Shown one piece after another: positions 11,370 through 22,700 of a stretch of DNA of 64,000 nucleotides (position 1 is the stretch's first letter; each line of letters starts with the position of its first letter). The notes below the pieces were generated by a model. The model had not been told where the DNA came from and made no database searches. It worked only from the letters and a program-made list of their open reading frames with translations. Origin of the DNA: Euwallacea fornicatus (Eukaryota; Arthropoda; Insecta; Coleoptera; Curculionidae); assembly GCF_040115645.1 (NCBI RefSeq), contig NC_089564.1:744001-808000 (forward strand). Reading direction: 5' to 3'. Made by a program: the position numbers and the translations under genes.

Positions 11370-12425
11370 ATACCAACGTAATGGAGTTTGATTTGTTCAA
11401 TTGAAATATTGGTATCGTTGCGATGTTGCCACGTCTGACAACAACTTTATTATTTTTTAAACGACACACCCTGTATTTTATTACATTTTCGAATCGGCCG
11501 GAAAGTTTAAACCCCAGTTTGTGTGTCACGTTCCATGGCTATGATGGACCGTTTTTGAAATGGAAAAAGTGTTCTGACTGATTTGGCAGCAAACAGCTTT
11601 GAATTGAAAAGCGCATATCATTTCAACTATCACAGCTAGAGAGCTGAAATTGGAGCTAGAGACACTTATTAGCTATCTGTGTCTTGCAATGTTATACGTT
11701 TGTCGGATTTACATACAGATCGTGGGAAAATTAGTACGCTATGCGAATTCTCCATTGAAAATTATTGTTATCGATCCGTGTTATGAATTCACCCCACAGA
11801 TGTCTCAAAGCAAACAGTGGCCATTTTCCGCAAATTCTCTAATTTGATGAGCATTAGCTATTTTTTATAAGGGGTGTTACAATCTCGTTTATTTTACGTT
11901 GTTGACCCTACCCTCTTCTAATCAAATCAACTAGTAAGTGGTACCTCTTACTCTCAAAGACTCAAATTTTTGCAAATACCTCAAAAACGATTGAAAACAA
12001 CCATATCAATGTATAATCATTTTTGATGGAGAATTTACTGATCCTTCAGATGCCATCCAGAAATATAGGGTGTTCCGTTTAACATTGCGACTCTCCCCTT
12101 CTGATATCGCACTAATTTTCCGACACTGCGTATATAAATCCAAAAAAACGGATAATACTACAAAACACGGATAACTAACAAGAGTCTGTAGCTCAAATTT
12201 CAGTTATCTAGCTGTAATGGTCGAAAAGACATGAGCTTTTCGATTTAGAGCTGTTTGTGCCAAATCAGCATAATAATACATGAACCGGGGTTTAAACCTC
12301 CTGGAAAATCCGAAAATGTGCCATTTAAAATAATAACGTCGTTGCCAGTTAAACGTAGATCTGGCAACGTCGCAACAATACCAATATTTTAATTGAACGG
12401 ATCGGACTCCTTTACATCGACACCC
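11370..12425. mobile_element. Foldback (long inverted repeat) element, ~1.05 kb
   Basis: The left arm (about 11370-11775) matches the reverse complement of the right arm (about 12005-12425) along roughly 400 bp, at what looks like about 70-80 percent identity. Anchors from the outside in are 'gttcaattgaaatattggta' with 'gttcaattaaaatattggta', then 'ttgcgatgttgcca', 'gtttaaaccccagtt', 'tgatttggca(g)caaacagct', 'gctagagagctgaaat' and 'gaaaattagtacg'. The left arm alone has an extra segment with ACACCCTGTA (11465-11474); the right arm alone has one with TATAGGGTGTTCC (12064). These may be nested insertions or remnants of an internal terminus. The loop (11776-12004) has no coding capacity. The family cannot be named from the sequence alone. 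Confidence 0.8.
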
Positions 12426-15400
12426 ACAATTTTAGATCTCTAGTTATATAAGAACCACGTAAACTTTTAATAGGACACTTACCGTGAATGACCCTGTATA
12501 ACCGCGCTTCACTAACAGACATCATCATTCTTCGACATAATTTCCTCCAAACAGTATGCTGAAGGTTTGATCATCATATATTTAGTCATAAATAAAATGC
12601 AATAGAGTTTTTTCGTAAACACAGTTATGTTAAATAATGAATCATAATTCACGTCGATCTGTGACTTTCTTGATGTCTAATGTTGATGATGCCATTCAAT
12701 GTCCTAGCGCACCGAAATACAATGTACACTAAGAGAGTCTCTTATACTTGACTACTAATCGACAATCATCATTAAAGTTCATAGTTCGACTTACAGTTTT
12801 AATCCTGAAAACAGCAGTTTCTACTAACTCTTCTAGATAATATTATATCTCTCGACAGTGAATTCCATGCTCTTTCTGGCTGAATAGAGAACTTTCGCAT
12901 CTTCAAGGATTGCGACATAAAAGGGCCCCTGTCCATCAGAAAGCACCAGTGGAGAAGGGCATGTCCAGCCTACTCATTTACTTCATGCATATAGAGATAT
13001 CCCGGAGACTCCCTCGGTTTTATAAGCATATAATATGTACAACGGTATATATAAGCATTTTTATATAATAATATTATTTATTGAAAAGAGTGCGAAATGC
13101 GGCGCTAACGCCTCGCTGAAAATGACATTTTTCAGCTGTCCAATAGATTGATAGTGGAAATGAGGACGGAGGGACGGTTTTAGTTCGAAATTCCTACGTG
13201 AAACTGGCCATATCGTTTTTGATCTTTCTTGTCGGCCGTAAAAACAAAGAATCGGTCTATAATTATAACTGGAGCAATGCTCTTGGCGAAATGGTCACTT
13301 AAAAGTCTCTAAAAATATATACGCTCACTTGACGCACCATTTGGTCCTTGTGTGCATTTGGAAATCGTACAATATTTAGACCTTTTTTGATATCAACGAT
13401 GAGAAAATCAGATGAATTTTTTTTTGAAGAAATATCAGTAAAAATTATGAGCAATAAAATAACTCATTCTTCATCTTAAAATAAAATATTTTATCGCAGC
13501 GACTTAGGAAGTATGCACTTTCCCCCTCCGACTAAGGTTTTGCCGGCCGAGACCAGAAAGCTCACATGAAGAATCGGCAAAACCATTTTGCGATCCCTAT
13601 TATTTTACCGCGCGGCTGTGAAATGCCGCTCAATCCGGTGAATTTTTTACATTTTTCTTCATTCAAATGTCTCATTAAATGGGACAAAAAAATACTATCT
13701 TATGACGTTTATTTTTTTTTTTGCGGGAGGCGCAAAGCTCTCGATCTACAAAGATCGAAACATGGGTTAAGTGACACCTCAAACGGAAGGTCTTTCGATC
13801 TACTACATTCAGTGGTCATAAAATCTACCGGCAAGCTCTTGAGAAAAACGCATATAAATTTTGTGACAAATGCAATACATACTGAGTTAAATGGTACGTA
13901 AACAAGAAAACGGCTCATTTGTTGATGGGAAAATCGTTTTGTTTTACATTTTGTGCGCAAAAACGAGTAGTTGGTGAAAAAAAAAATAAAAAGATAAATA
14001 TACGTGATAAAAGACCATTTGTAAATACGAAATCTAAAATAAACTAATTTCCTATCAACAAACAAGTTTTTTCAGTGCTTATGTACTGTTTAACTGAATA
14101 TGCTGAATATGTATTGCATTTTTTGCCAAAATGTATACCTGTTTTACTCGCAAATTAATGGACAGGTTTGGAACCAAAATGCACCATTGAATGGTATTTT
14201 GAAGGACCTTTAATTTGAGGTGTTACTTGACCCACGTTACGATTTTTACGGCAATTTTGTGACACCAGCGAGATGAGCAACATCAAAAAAAAAAAAAAAA
14301 CGTCGAAAGACGGTATTTAATGCTGTTTTTGAATTTTTCAAAAAATAACAATTTGTTAAAAAGTGAACCAAGGGCTAGAACCTAGGACCGTACGGTATTT
14401 CTTCGGTCCCCCCGCCTGCAAAATAATGCTGCAAAGCTTTGAAAAGTCTCGAGGTCCATTTCAACATTGTTTCACGCAATTCGGTGAATGGGACAAAACG
14501 CGAAAGCGAATAATTGTACAAAAATATTTGACGTCACGCGGCCGAAAATGTGTTTAGCGGGGCTCTCCAAGCCTCCGCGCCTCGCCCGGGCATCTACGTG
14601 GCCCCCCCCGCAAGTCACGCCTTCCTGGCCTTATAACGTAAATACGTACCTATTGCCGATGCGAGATAACGTTTTCTATTCCAGGATCGTTTCAAATTCT
14701 TTAGAATCAACTGAATCAACATCAATAATCGTCAAAATTGTCTTCCCGATTATTTTTTTTTGTGTGGCTACACGGAAAGCCATTTGTAATTTGAAAAGTT
14801 TCAATAAATCTGGAATTTAATCATTTTTCCCATCCCGCTGAAAATATCAAAGTCTTTAGAAATAATTTCAGCTGCCATTTCATCTCATCAATTCAAAAAT
14901 CCTATAATAGCATTTTAATGGTCCATTTCGAAACATATTACCAGAGTGGAAAACATATTTAAAAATTTTTATTAAAAAATGATAAATGCGAAGTCTCCAT
15001 ATTTAGTATTTCATTCGTTTACAGCTTACTTGTGGAATCACATCTCACGATGCCGGATCGACATACTGCATTGTCAAAAAGTTCAAATAAATGAATCTCT
15101 ATAAATTGAACTACGAAGTCCAACTCCTCTAAAAGTTTAAAAGGAACTTTTTAAAATTTCTAACTGGTTAAAACCAACCCCCAAAGGAGGGTTAAAAATG
15201 TAACAGGTGGTCGCAAATACAATCTCGGCAAACACGCCGGCACCAATTAAGACCGCTGTTCGCAGCCAGTTCCTTCATTAGCCGTCTAATTTATTAAATT
15301 TAAACTTTGTGAGCTTGTAAAGCTAGCTGTTGCTTCTTTCGCATTTTTATTTAAACGGTTTTACACCACTTTTTAACTTTATTATGTCTCGAAATTTACT

Positions 15401-17574
15401 TAGTTTTATCGTTTCCACTCATTGGATCACTCTGAGGAAGCCGCTCCCGTCCGTTCTTCTGTCCTTCTCTAATTTTTTATTTTTTTTTTTATGAACAAAT
15501 ACACACAACCTTGGCTAAATATTCAATTTACTAATAACATTTTACTTACAAAACGAGGTGGTGGCTCCTACCGCCCGCCATCCCCCACGCTCTAAATTTA
15601 ATTTGAGCGAGAGCAAACAAGCGACGCAAAATATTTCGTCTGCCTGCACATTTTCTCATTTTATACGTTTAATATATTCCATTTTCGTATTCTGTTCCAG
15701 ATAACCCCATTTGGCGCTGAAAATGCGAGGAAAATGATGATACCACATCCATTTGCCGAGGCCTAATTTCGTCTCTTCATCTCCATAGCCCTGAAAAAAG
15801 AAAGTCGATGGGGTGAATGTGTATGTGCCGGGTCCACATCAAAATTCAAGAAACATCTCACAATAAGGAACGCGACGTTGCCACGTCAAAGTGGAAACCC
15901 CCGCACGGGGGCAGGGGCATAGGGGCGACTCCATATGCCTTGATTGCACAAATTAGAGCGGATTTGAATAGATCCCTCAGAGCTGGCACTCTTAGCGGAC
16001 CAACTAAAGTAGACAGAAAAGGTCAATATGGAAGTAATTTGCCGAGTAATCGCGCCTTCAGGGGCGCTTACTAAAAAGGAAATTGTCGGGGTCTCAATTG
16101 AATCCGAATTTCTCTCATCGGAACAGGGCAAGAAAGCCGGAATCGAAAAACCTTTTCTTAACAATAAAAAAAATTCTTGTCCGAAGGATATTTTCGCCAT
16201 TTTCTCTTTTTTATATGAATTTTGTAAAAGGCAAAAGACACCCTTACCAAGCAGCCTTATTAAAGGAACGAACCAACGGAAAACACCTGCGATTTTCCAT
16301 CAAGTTGCGCCCATTCTGAAATGGGCGTGCGTGCAAGTGGTTCGGACAACAGGAGTACGGGGTACTTCAAACCCGATTCTCACCATTGGGATCTTGGAAA
16401 CTAGAAGAGACACGAAGAAGTTTAAATGGGGGCAAAATTGCTTAACTCGGCGCTTGCCGTTTTCAAAATTCTAATTTTTCGACACTTCCCAAGTTTAAAA
16501 AAAAAATAAACTAAAAACCGGAAGTATTTGGTTGCACATATTGTTTTTTAGCGTTACATGCCAAAGAAGCCCAAAATCACAAGTACATTTTTATCGCCAT
16601 TTTTTCCGGTGATTTTTTCAAATTTGTCATCCGACATTTTGTCTTTCGCCACCTTCACCACCTTTATTTTTTCTCGCGAGATTTTTCGACAAAAAAACAT
16701 TCGGATGGCTAATCTGAAAACGTCACCGTGTAGCTGAGAGCAAGTGAGAATAAAAACGTGTTTGCGGTTTTCGGCTTCTTTGTCGAATAACGTTAAAGGA
16801 CGTGAAATCTACAATTTTTAGTTTTACCGGATATTTTTTGGAAGCCCTCGGAAAACCGAAATTTCGAATACGTCATTTAGTCAAGCGCTATGTCACGCGA
16901 TTTCGCCCCTATTTAAGCCTCTTGGAATCTCAACTAGTTTCCGAGATCCCGACGATGAGGTCCGAATTTGAAACGGCCTGTAAAATGTTAAAAAATTCAG
17001 AAAGGTGAAGCAAATAAATCAATAAAAGTTGTTTTGCCATGGGGAATTTTCTGTCAGATGCCTTCTGCATGTGGAAATGTACTGAAAAGTCCTTGCCACA
17101 GCCCACAAATAAATGATTTTATAAATATAATATTTATATCAGTAGAAACAACCGAGGAAAAGTTAAGTTTTGTTTTTTTCTCACAAATTTTTTAATTGTT
17201 AATTATCGTACCGCGTTTTTTGGGTTTTATTTTAGATTTTATGATTTATTCACACACAAAGTTGCTTGTAAATTGACGTTCGTGTTTTTCACACAAATTA
17301 CGTTAAACAAAAATCATTATCTCATCCCAGATTCTATTCATGCATATTTCCCTCGTATGATCAATAATTTTTGATTCATTTCATTACGTTACAATACACA
17401 TGAATTTGTTTTGTTTCGCGGACAACCAGTAATATACCAATAAAATTCGAACACATAGAGCACTTTCTACACTTTTGAATAAAAAATCTATGGAATTTTG
17501 CAAATTGGACACAAATGTAATTAAAATGAATCAGAGACAGCAGGATAATAGAAATTTTATGGCTGTAAAAAGAC

Positions 17575-17578
<4 letters not shown>

Positions 17579-17633
<55 letters not shown>

Positions 17634-17645
17634 AAGAGAGAGAGA
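17579..17645 (+). repeat. (AG)n dinucleotide microsatellite
   Basis: Twenty-five perfect AG units (17579-17628), then an interrupted tail to 17645. The Glu/Arg-repeat and Leu/Ser-repeat frames read through it on the two strands are artefacts of the repeat. Confidence 0.98.
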
Positions 17646-18529
17646 AACATATTAAATAAACAAATTAAATAGAACAATGGAATTTTTTTTTGTTTTGTTA
17701 AACCTTCCTCTTTTCTCCCCTTCTCGTTAAAACCAATTACTTGTCGGTATTTCGTGATCTTCCGGATCTTTTTATTCATGTATGAACACGTAAACGGTTT
17801 AAATCTATGCTGGATATAAAATACCCTTTTACTGGACTTATAATCGTGTAAGTCCAAGACTACCGCCTTATTTTAAGGTCGCAAATTCGTTTTTTTAATT
17901 TTTTAAAACAAACACGTGGCAACGCAGCCCGAAGACGAAAACTCGGCAGTCTTAGTAGCAAGCAATAAACCGTCCCCGAGAAACGGCGGCATAAAGAGAA
18001 TCCACGCGGGGCGGCTTAAGCCGCCCCCCACGTAAATCACCGAGGGCGGCTTTGCATGCACGAGGTGTATGTGTAGGGGGCCCGGCAAATTGGGCCCTTT
18101 TATCCCTCTTTTACTTTTACGAAATAGGATGTTGGGTTTCAGGAGCTACCGGCAGCGGAGCGCTTAAATAAATACGTATAGCAAATGTGACGTGAAATAT
18201 GCCGGGGAATATACGACTCCGAGGACTTTGAGGAAGTCGTTCCCCCTAAATGAAGACGAAATCTTAACTTGCACAGGTATGTCGAGTAGTTTCGGCAACA
18301 CAAAATGCTGATTTAAAATTTAAAAAAAAAAGAAAAAAAAATCACTTTTAGCGATTCGATCAGTTGCTTGGAATTTCCTAAAATGTGTGAATATTAATCA
18401 CATTTGGCGTATTCTCATAAACACAAGTATTTCAAATTAGTACAACTACCTGGGCTCTCGCTTCTTCACCGACCTTATTAAAGCCTTAAAAACACCTTGC
18501 AAAACTTCCCCGTAAACCTGGAAAGCGAA

Positions 18530-18760
18530 CTGATTAAGAATTCCCCCGCTCCCGACCTGCCTCAAGCCGGTTTAATTGTCTAAGCAACATTAAATTTCCG
18601 ATCCCGGACGTCCTTCATTAGGACGAATTTTAATTCAGTCCCGCCGAGGGGCGACCTTGACACTGAGTGCTCCCCTAATTTGCGCCCTCGTTTTAATTAA
18701 GGACGCTGCTGGGGTCATTGGGGCGACGACCGGTCTCTCTTCTTCTTTTAATAGCAAAGG
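18530..18760. promoter_or_regulatory. Cluster of homeodomain-type TAAT cores (speculative enhancer)
   Basis: Seven TAAT/ATTA cores occur in about 230 bp that is otherwise GC-richer than its surroundings, for example gattaag, tttaattgtc, cattaaat, ttcattagg, ttttaattcag, cctaatttg and ttttaattaagg. By base composition I would expect roughly two to three. Homeodomain proteins bind such cores, and insect intergenic enhancers often look like this. It is an inference with no conservation data. Confidence 0.15.
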
Positions 18761-19273
18761 GGGCTTGTTGGGAAATTTCATTTTTTACATCATATATTAA
18801 TACGCCAAAAGAACAACTAACTTTGATCAAACTGATAGACCCAAGGACACGTCGATCGCTCCGTGGAGGTAACTTCGACTAGATTGTATCTACAGTTTTC
18901 ATCAATAGTCGAGTATAGAACACACGTTCCTTGTGGCACTTTTTCCCTTTATCAGTGATCCTAGCACAAAAACGTATCTTTGGCATCGTGGCATGTCGAG
19001 GGAAAAACATCTTCTCCAGCCATACCAAGAAGTAGGAGCGCGGGGCAAAGGGGCTTTCTTGCTGGAAAAAATAAGATGGATTGATGGAAATGTCTTCGTG
19101 ATTCAATTTGTTTTTCGGTATACGTTGGCTGAACTGGATACAAAAGGGCGAGCTAGTGAGGGAGGGGAGGAGCAGGTTTAAAACTTTTATAACATGCGTC
19201 ACGACTTCCTTCGAATTTTATCCAGATTATTCCTTGAAATTTATGTAGGATTTTAAGCCAACACTAAACGGTG

Positions 19274-19282
19274 TACAGGGTG
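19274..19282 (+). repeat. TACAGGGTG terminal-type motif
   Basis: This motif matches the outer end of several elements in the window. It lies 238 bp left of the MITE at 19512 and could be the end of a further, unpaired element. Confidence 0.35.
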
Positions 19283-19511
19283 GCCTCGCATACTTTTAAA
19301 CTCGGCAGATAATTTTGTTCCCGCTAGGATAGCTTTCGAAATTTTCTCATGGGGCTAAGCATTTCTAATTCCATTGAAGAATCAATTATTGATTTTGGCG
19401 CTTCGTGATTTTAGAACTCCCTTCAGGATAGCGAACTTAAAGTCGGCTTCAAAGCGACCACCAACAACCGGAATCAATCCACGAACAGAAGGTCACGACT
19501 GAACACCACCT

Positions 19512-19772
19512 ACACCGGGTGTTACATCGCCGAGCGGAACTTAGGAAAACCCATGTAAATTTAAATGCGATCTAATATTATCTTCGCTGTTCGTTTAAGG
19601 ACAAAATTGTATAAGACTTTTTGAAGGTCTTTTAAGTGCGGGTCCCTCGAAAAGGGACCTTTAAAAAAGTCTGATACAATTTTACACTTAAACCAACAAA
19701 GGAGATAATATATGACGGCATTGAAATTTACATGAGTTTTCCTATGGGCGGCTGTCGATGGAACACCCTGTA
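19512..19772. mobile_element. Inverted-repeat MITE, about 260 bp
   Basis: The left half (about 19512-19628) is an imperfect reverse complement of the right half (about 19660-19772). Paired anchors are GGGTGTTACATCG with GGGTGTTCCATCG, 'taggaaaacccatgtaaatt' with 'taggaaaactcatgtaaatt', 'tattatct', and 'aaaattgtat.agacttttt'. The right outer end reads, in reverse complement, TTACAGGGTGTTCC; the left reads ACACCGGGTGTTAC. The centre contains a smaller hairpin (GGGTCCCT ... AGGGACC). There is no coding capacity. The shared GGGTGTT end links it to the TACAGGGTG family of termini seen elsewhere in the window. Confidence 0.8.
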
Positions 19773-22700
19773 AACTTTCTCAAAGTTGTAAAAGGTAAGA
19801 TTGAGTACTACACTGTAAGCGTTATGTTTTTTCAACGTTCGCTATTATAAGAAAAATTCACAAAAATAACTCTGTGCTAATCCAGCTTCGAGCTCAGAAA
19901 AAGGAGTTGTGGTTGCACTTATTCGGAGGACCTACATCCTGAGTTTCAAACCTTATAATTGGGTTCGTTTCGTACAAGCGATAAAGCAACGCTCACACTA
20001 GCACTCAAATGAGCGCAAAGCTCATTTTAATGCACAGAACCGTGGCGCTCACTTCAGTGTGCGCCACATACCGATTACTTTTCAATGCATTAAATTTTGA
20101 GCTTTACTTGACTGAAGGCGAATGACTATACTGCGAAAGGGCCCTACAGACCTTTCACACGAGAATAAATAATTCGTGAAACAACTGATTACATTTTCTC
20201 ATCAAGTTAAACAATAGGTAATCAGTTAAAATTGAACGAATTATTCTGAAATACTAATGATTCTTTCTGAAATCGAACTACATCTAAAAATGGCGTAGAA
20301 CAGCTACAATGGCCTCCATGGTTCCCAAGTTTATCACCACAACAAGTGAAACCGCTTCTACTCCCAATGACCCTCTTCAAGATGATCTGCTTTACACTAC
20401 AACGATCAGTTCCAGTTTTGTACGATCTATACAGAGTGATTTTCGTAAACTGAACGGTAATGCCGGAAACGGACACGTGACGCAGGGGACTATGGCGAAT
20501 TCGGAACGAAAATATTTTTTGGATGATATCGCTTCGGGCAAATGTGGCGCCATGTTTGATTTTTGAAATGATAACTTCTATTTTCTATATAATTATTTAG
20601 GAGTTTTGGGGGGCATTCCCCCGTATAAATTCCTCAAATTTCAAATTGAAAGAGAGCCACGGGACACGTAGATTAAAGGGAAAGTGCATTGCGTCAAAAT
20701 TACTGTTTATGAGATGCCGCTGAAGCACGGGGCATGCGCGGGATCCACAGAGGATTAGTTTTTTGACCAGCTATTGTATAGAGGAAAATTCGTAGTTCAG
20801 AGGTACAGTGTGTCACAAAAAAGCGAAAAAATTTTACGAAAAAGCTCCTTGAAACAATTATAGACGCAATAGGTGTCCAAAACGTTCTATATTTTCGTCG
20901 AAGACTTGCTCTACTGGATTTTTCCACCACGTACCGACTTTAGGAGAGCAATGCAACGTTTAGAGTCCGAACTAGTCCGTTTCTTAGGTTTGCCACGACT
21001 ATCGTAAGCGACATGCAGACGGACTGTATCAAAATTGTTTTAAATTTGCAAAAGCTCCGTGAAAATAACATTTATTTACATGTAAAATGCGAACAGAAAA
21101 AAATCCTGCCCATGACCGAAGTTTGAGGCCTTGGGCGACTTTACTCGGTCAAGTGCCTCTTGTCAAATCCTTCTTTCGGTCCCTGAAACTTACGTTTCAC
21201 AGACAAATTACGTTCCTTTAATCTTGCACACGTAAGTAGAATAATATTTTATTTTTACTTTATGGCCGGTTGCTGCGAGCGACGAGGCGTAAAAATAAAA
21301 GAATGCCCGCTGGTCGTAAATCCACGATTTCCGCCATGAAAACTGACATGTAAACAAACAGTTTCGGCCTATTTGTGCGCAAAACGAACCTCTTTTCACG
21401 AGTTTGTCAAACAAATTTGACGCATGATAGACGCCGTTCCGCGCACGCTGCAGCGTGCACAAAGTGTCAATTGCAATGCGTGCGTAAAAAAGTTGCCTCG
21501 TGAGGTAAAACAGTCTATAATTGACTGGGCGATAATGCATCGTTTAAGGAGAGGCGACGTTCGAATCAAGTAGAAGAAAAGCCGTATCTGCTAAAATGGA
21601 ATAAAGAGGAGAAACTCCAGACACAATAACAAGGAACACAAGAACTGTGACAAAAGACAATTTAATCTTTGCAAACGTATGCAGTTCGGAACACTTATTG
21701 CATCGAACGGATTTTTATGGTTATCCTAAACTGGTGATTTCTTGTCGGTTAAAGGAACTGGATAAAACTAAATGGATTGTATTCGAGCCCTAATTAATGC
21801 GACGAGTAGTAAACACCTAGTAATAAAGCCATGATTGCTAACATACTGATTTCAGCATTTAAAGGATTAATATCCTCGATTAAAAAAGGTTTTATTGGCC
21901 ATTAAGGAACATAAATCGAATTTCCATTATCGATATAATAAACGACGCCATTTGGCAACAGTGTCGTTTACGAGGCCGTCACATGTGCGCCATTGTTAGG
22001 GCGTCGGGACGCTTCGAAGAGATGAAAAGGGCTGGGAGAGGGGATAAGACAGGACCGAGGGGTGGCTTTGATGTATTAGAAAAAATGTGGCAAACGGGGG
22101 TGTGGGTTATGGGGTGTAAATAATGAGTATTTGCTTTTTGTAGGTAAGATATCACTCAGCTAGTTTTTTTTGCAATTTCAAACTTTTCTATTACGCGGTA
22201 GTGGTTTTGGGATGCCTGAAGATGAAGCTGAAGTTATACTAAATTCATAGCTTTAGATTAATTCCCACTGGCGTGTTCTTTCAATTTGGAAACCTTGTAC
22301 ACCGCCTAACATAAAACTCAATTTGAAACTCAATTCAGGCAAAAGCAAAACTCCTTTATTGGAATCGGCATATAAATTGGAAACGTAGAGAAATCAAATC
22401 CATTTAATCTAACTTCCTCAACTCCATTTTCTAAGGAGCAGGCATTCCGTATGTTAAAAACCCGATTTTTCAATTCCCGTTGGAGCCACGCACATAAAAG
22501 TCCTCTTTCTGCTCGCAGAATCAATACAAACATTTTCCTGCTCTCGTCTGCCGAGCTCATTCCAAAACTTAATACAAACATTACAGTAAAACCGTTCAGA
22601 CTTATTCCCTGCACATTCCCATATAAAAGGGATGGAGACCGAGGCAGAAGTGAGCTGCTGTATAAGAGCAGGAGGTTTTTATATATATTATTGACTTTCG

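Larger units (their letters stand above)
12426..19273. other. Long non-coding stretch with simple repeats and small hairpins
   Basis: No gene recognised in nearly 7 kb. It holds a TACAGGGTC-like TE end on the minus strand (about 12498), two small adjacent hairpins (GGCG/CGCC at 13101-13112; GCTGAAAA/TTTTCAGC at 13115-13136), an A16 run at 14285-14300, the AG microsatellite at 17579-17645, and a cluster of TAAT/ATTA sites at 18530-18760. The 148-codon frame at 16028-16474 has no recognisable content and is treated as chance. Confidence 0.5.

Noticed and set aside
14360..14410. tRNA-like 'gggctagaacctagg' read on the minus strand
   Set aside because: No matching A-box, cloverleaf arms or correct spacing could be built.
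16028..16474. 148-codon plus-strand frame with ATG
   Set aside because: No motif, splice context or bias, and its length is within chance expectation for 64 kb of AT-rich DNA.
17475..17857. Glu/Arg-repeat and Leu/Ser-repeat frames
   Set aside because: They are the translated AG microsatellite on the two strands.
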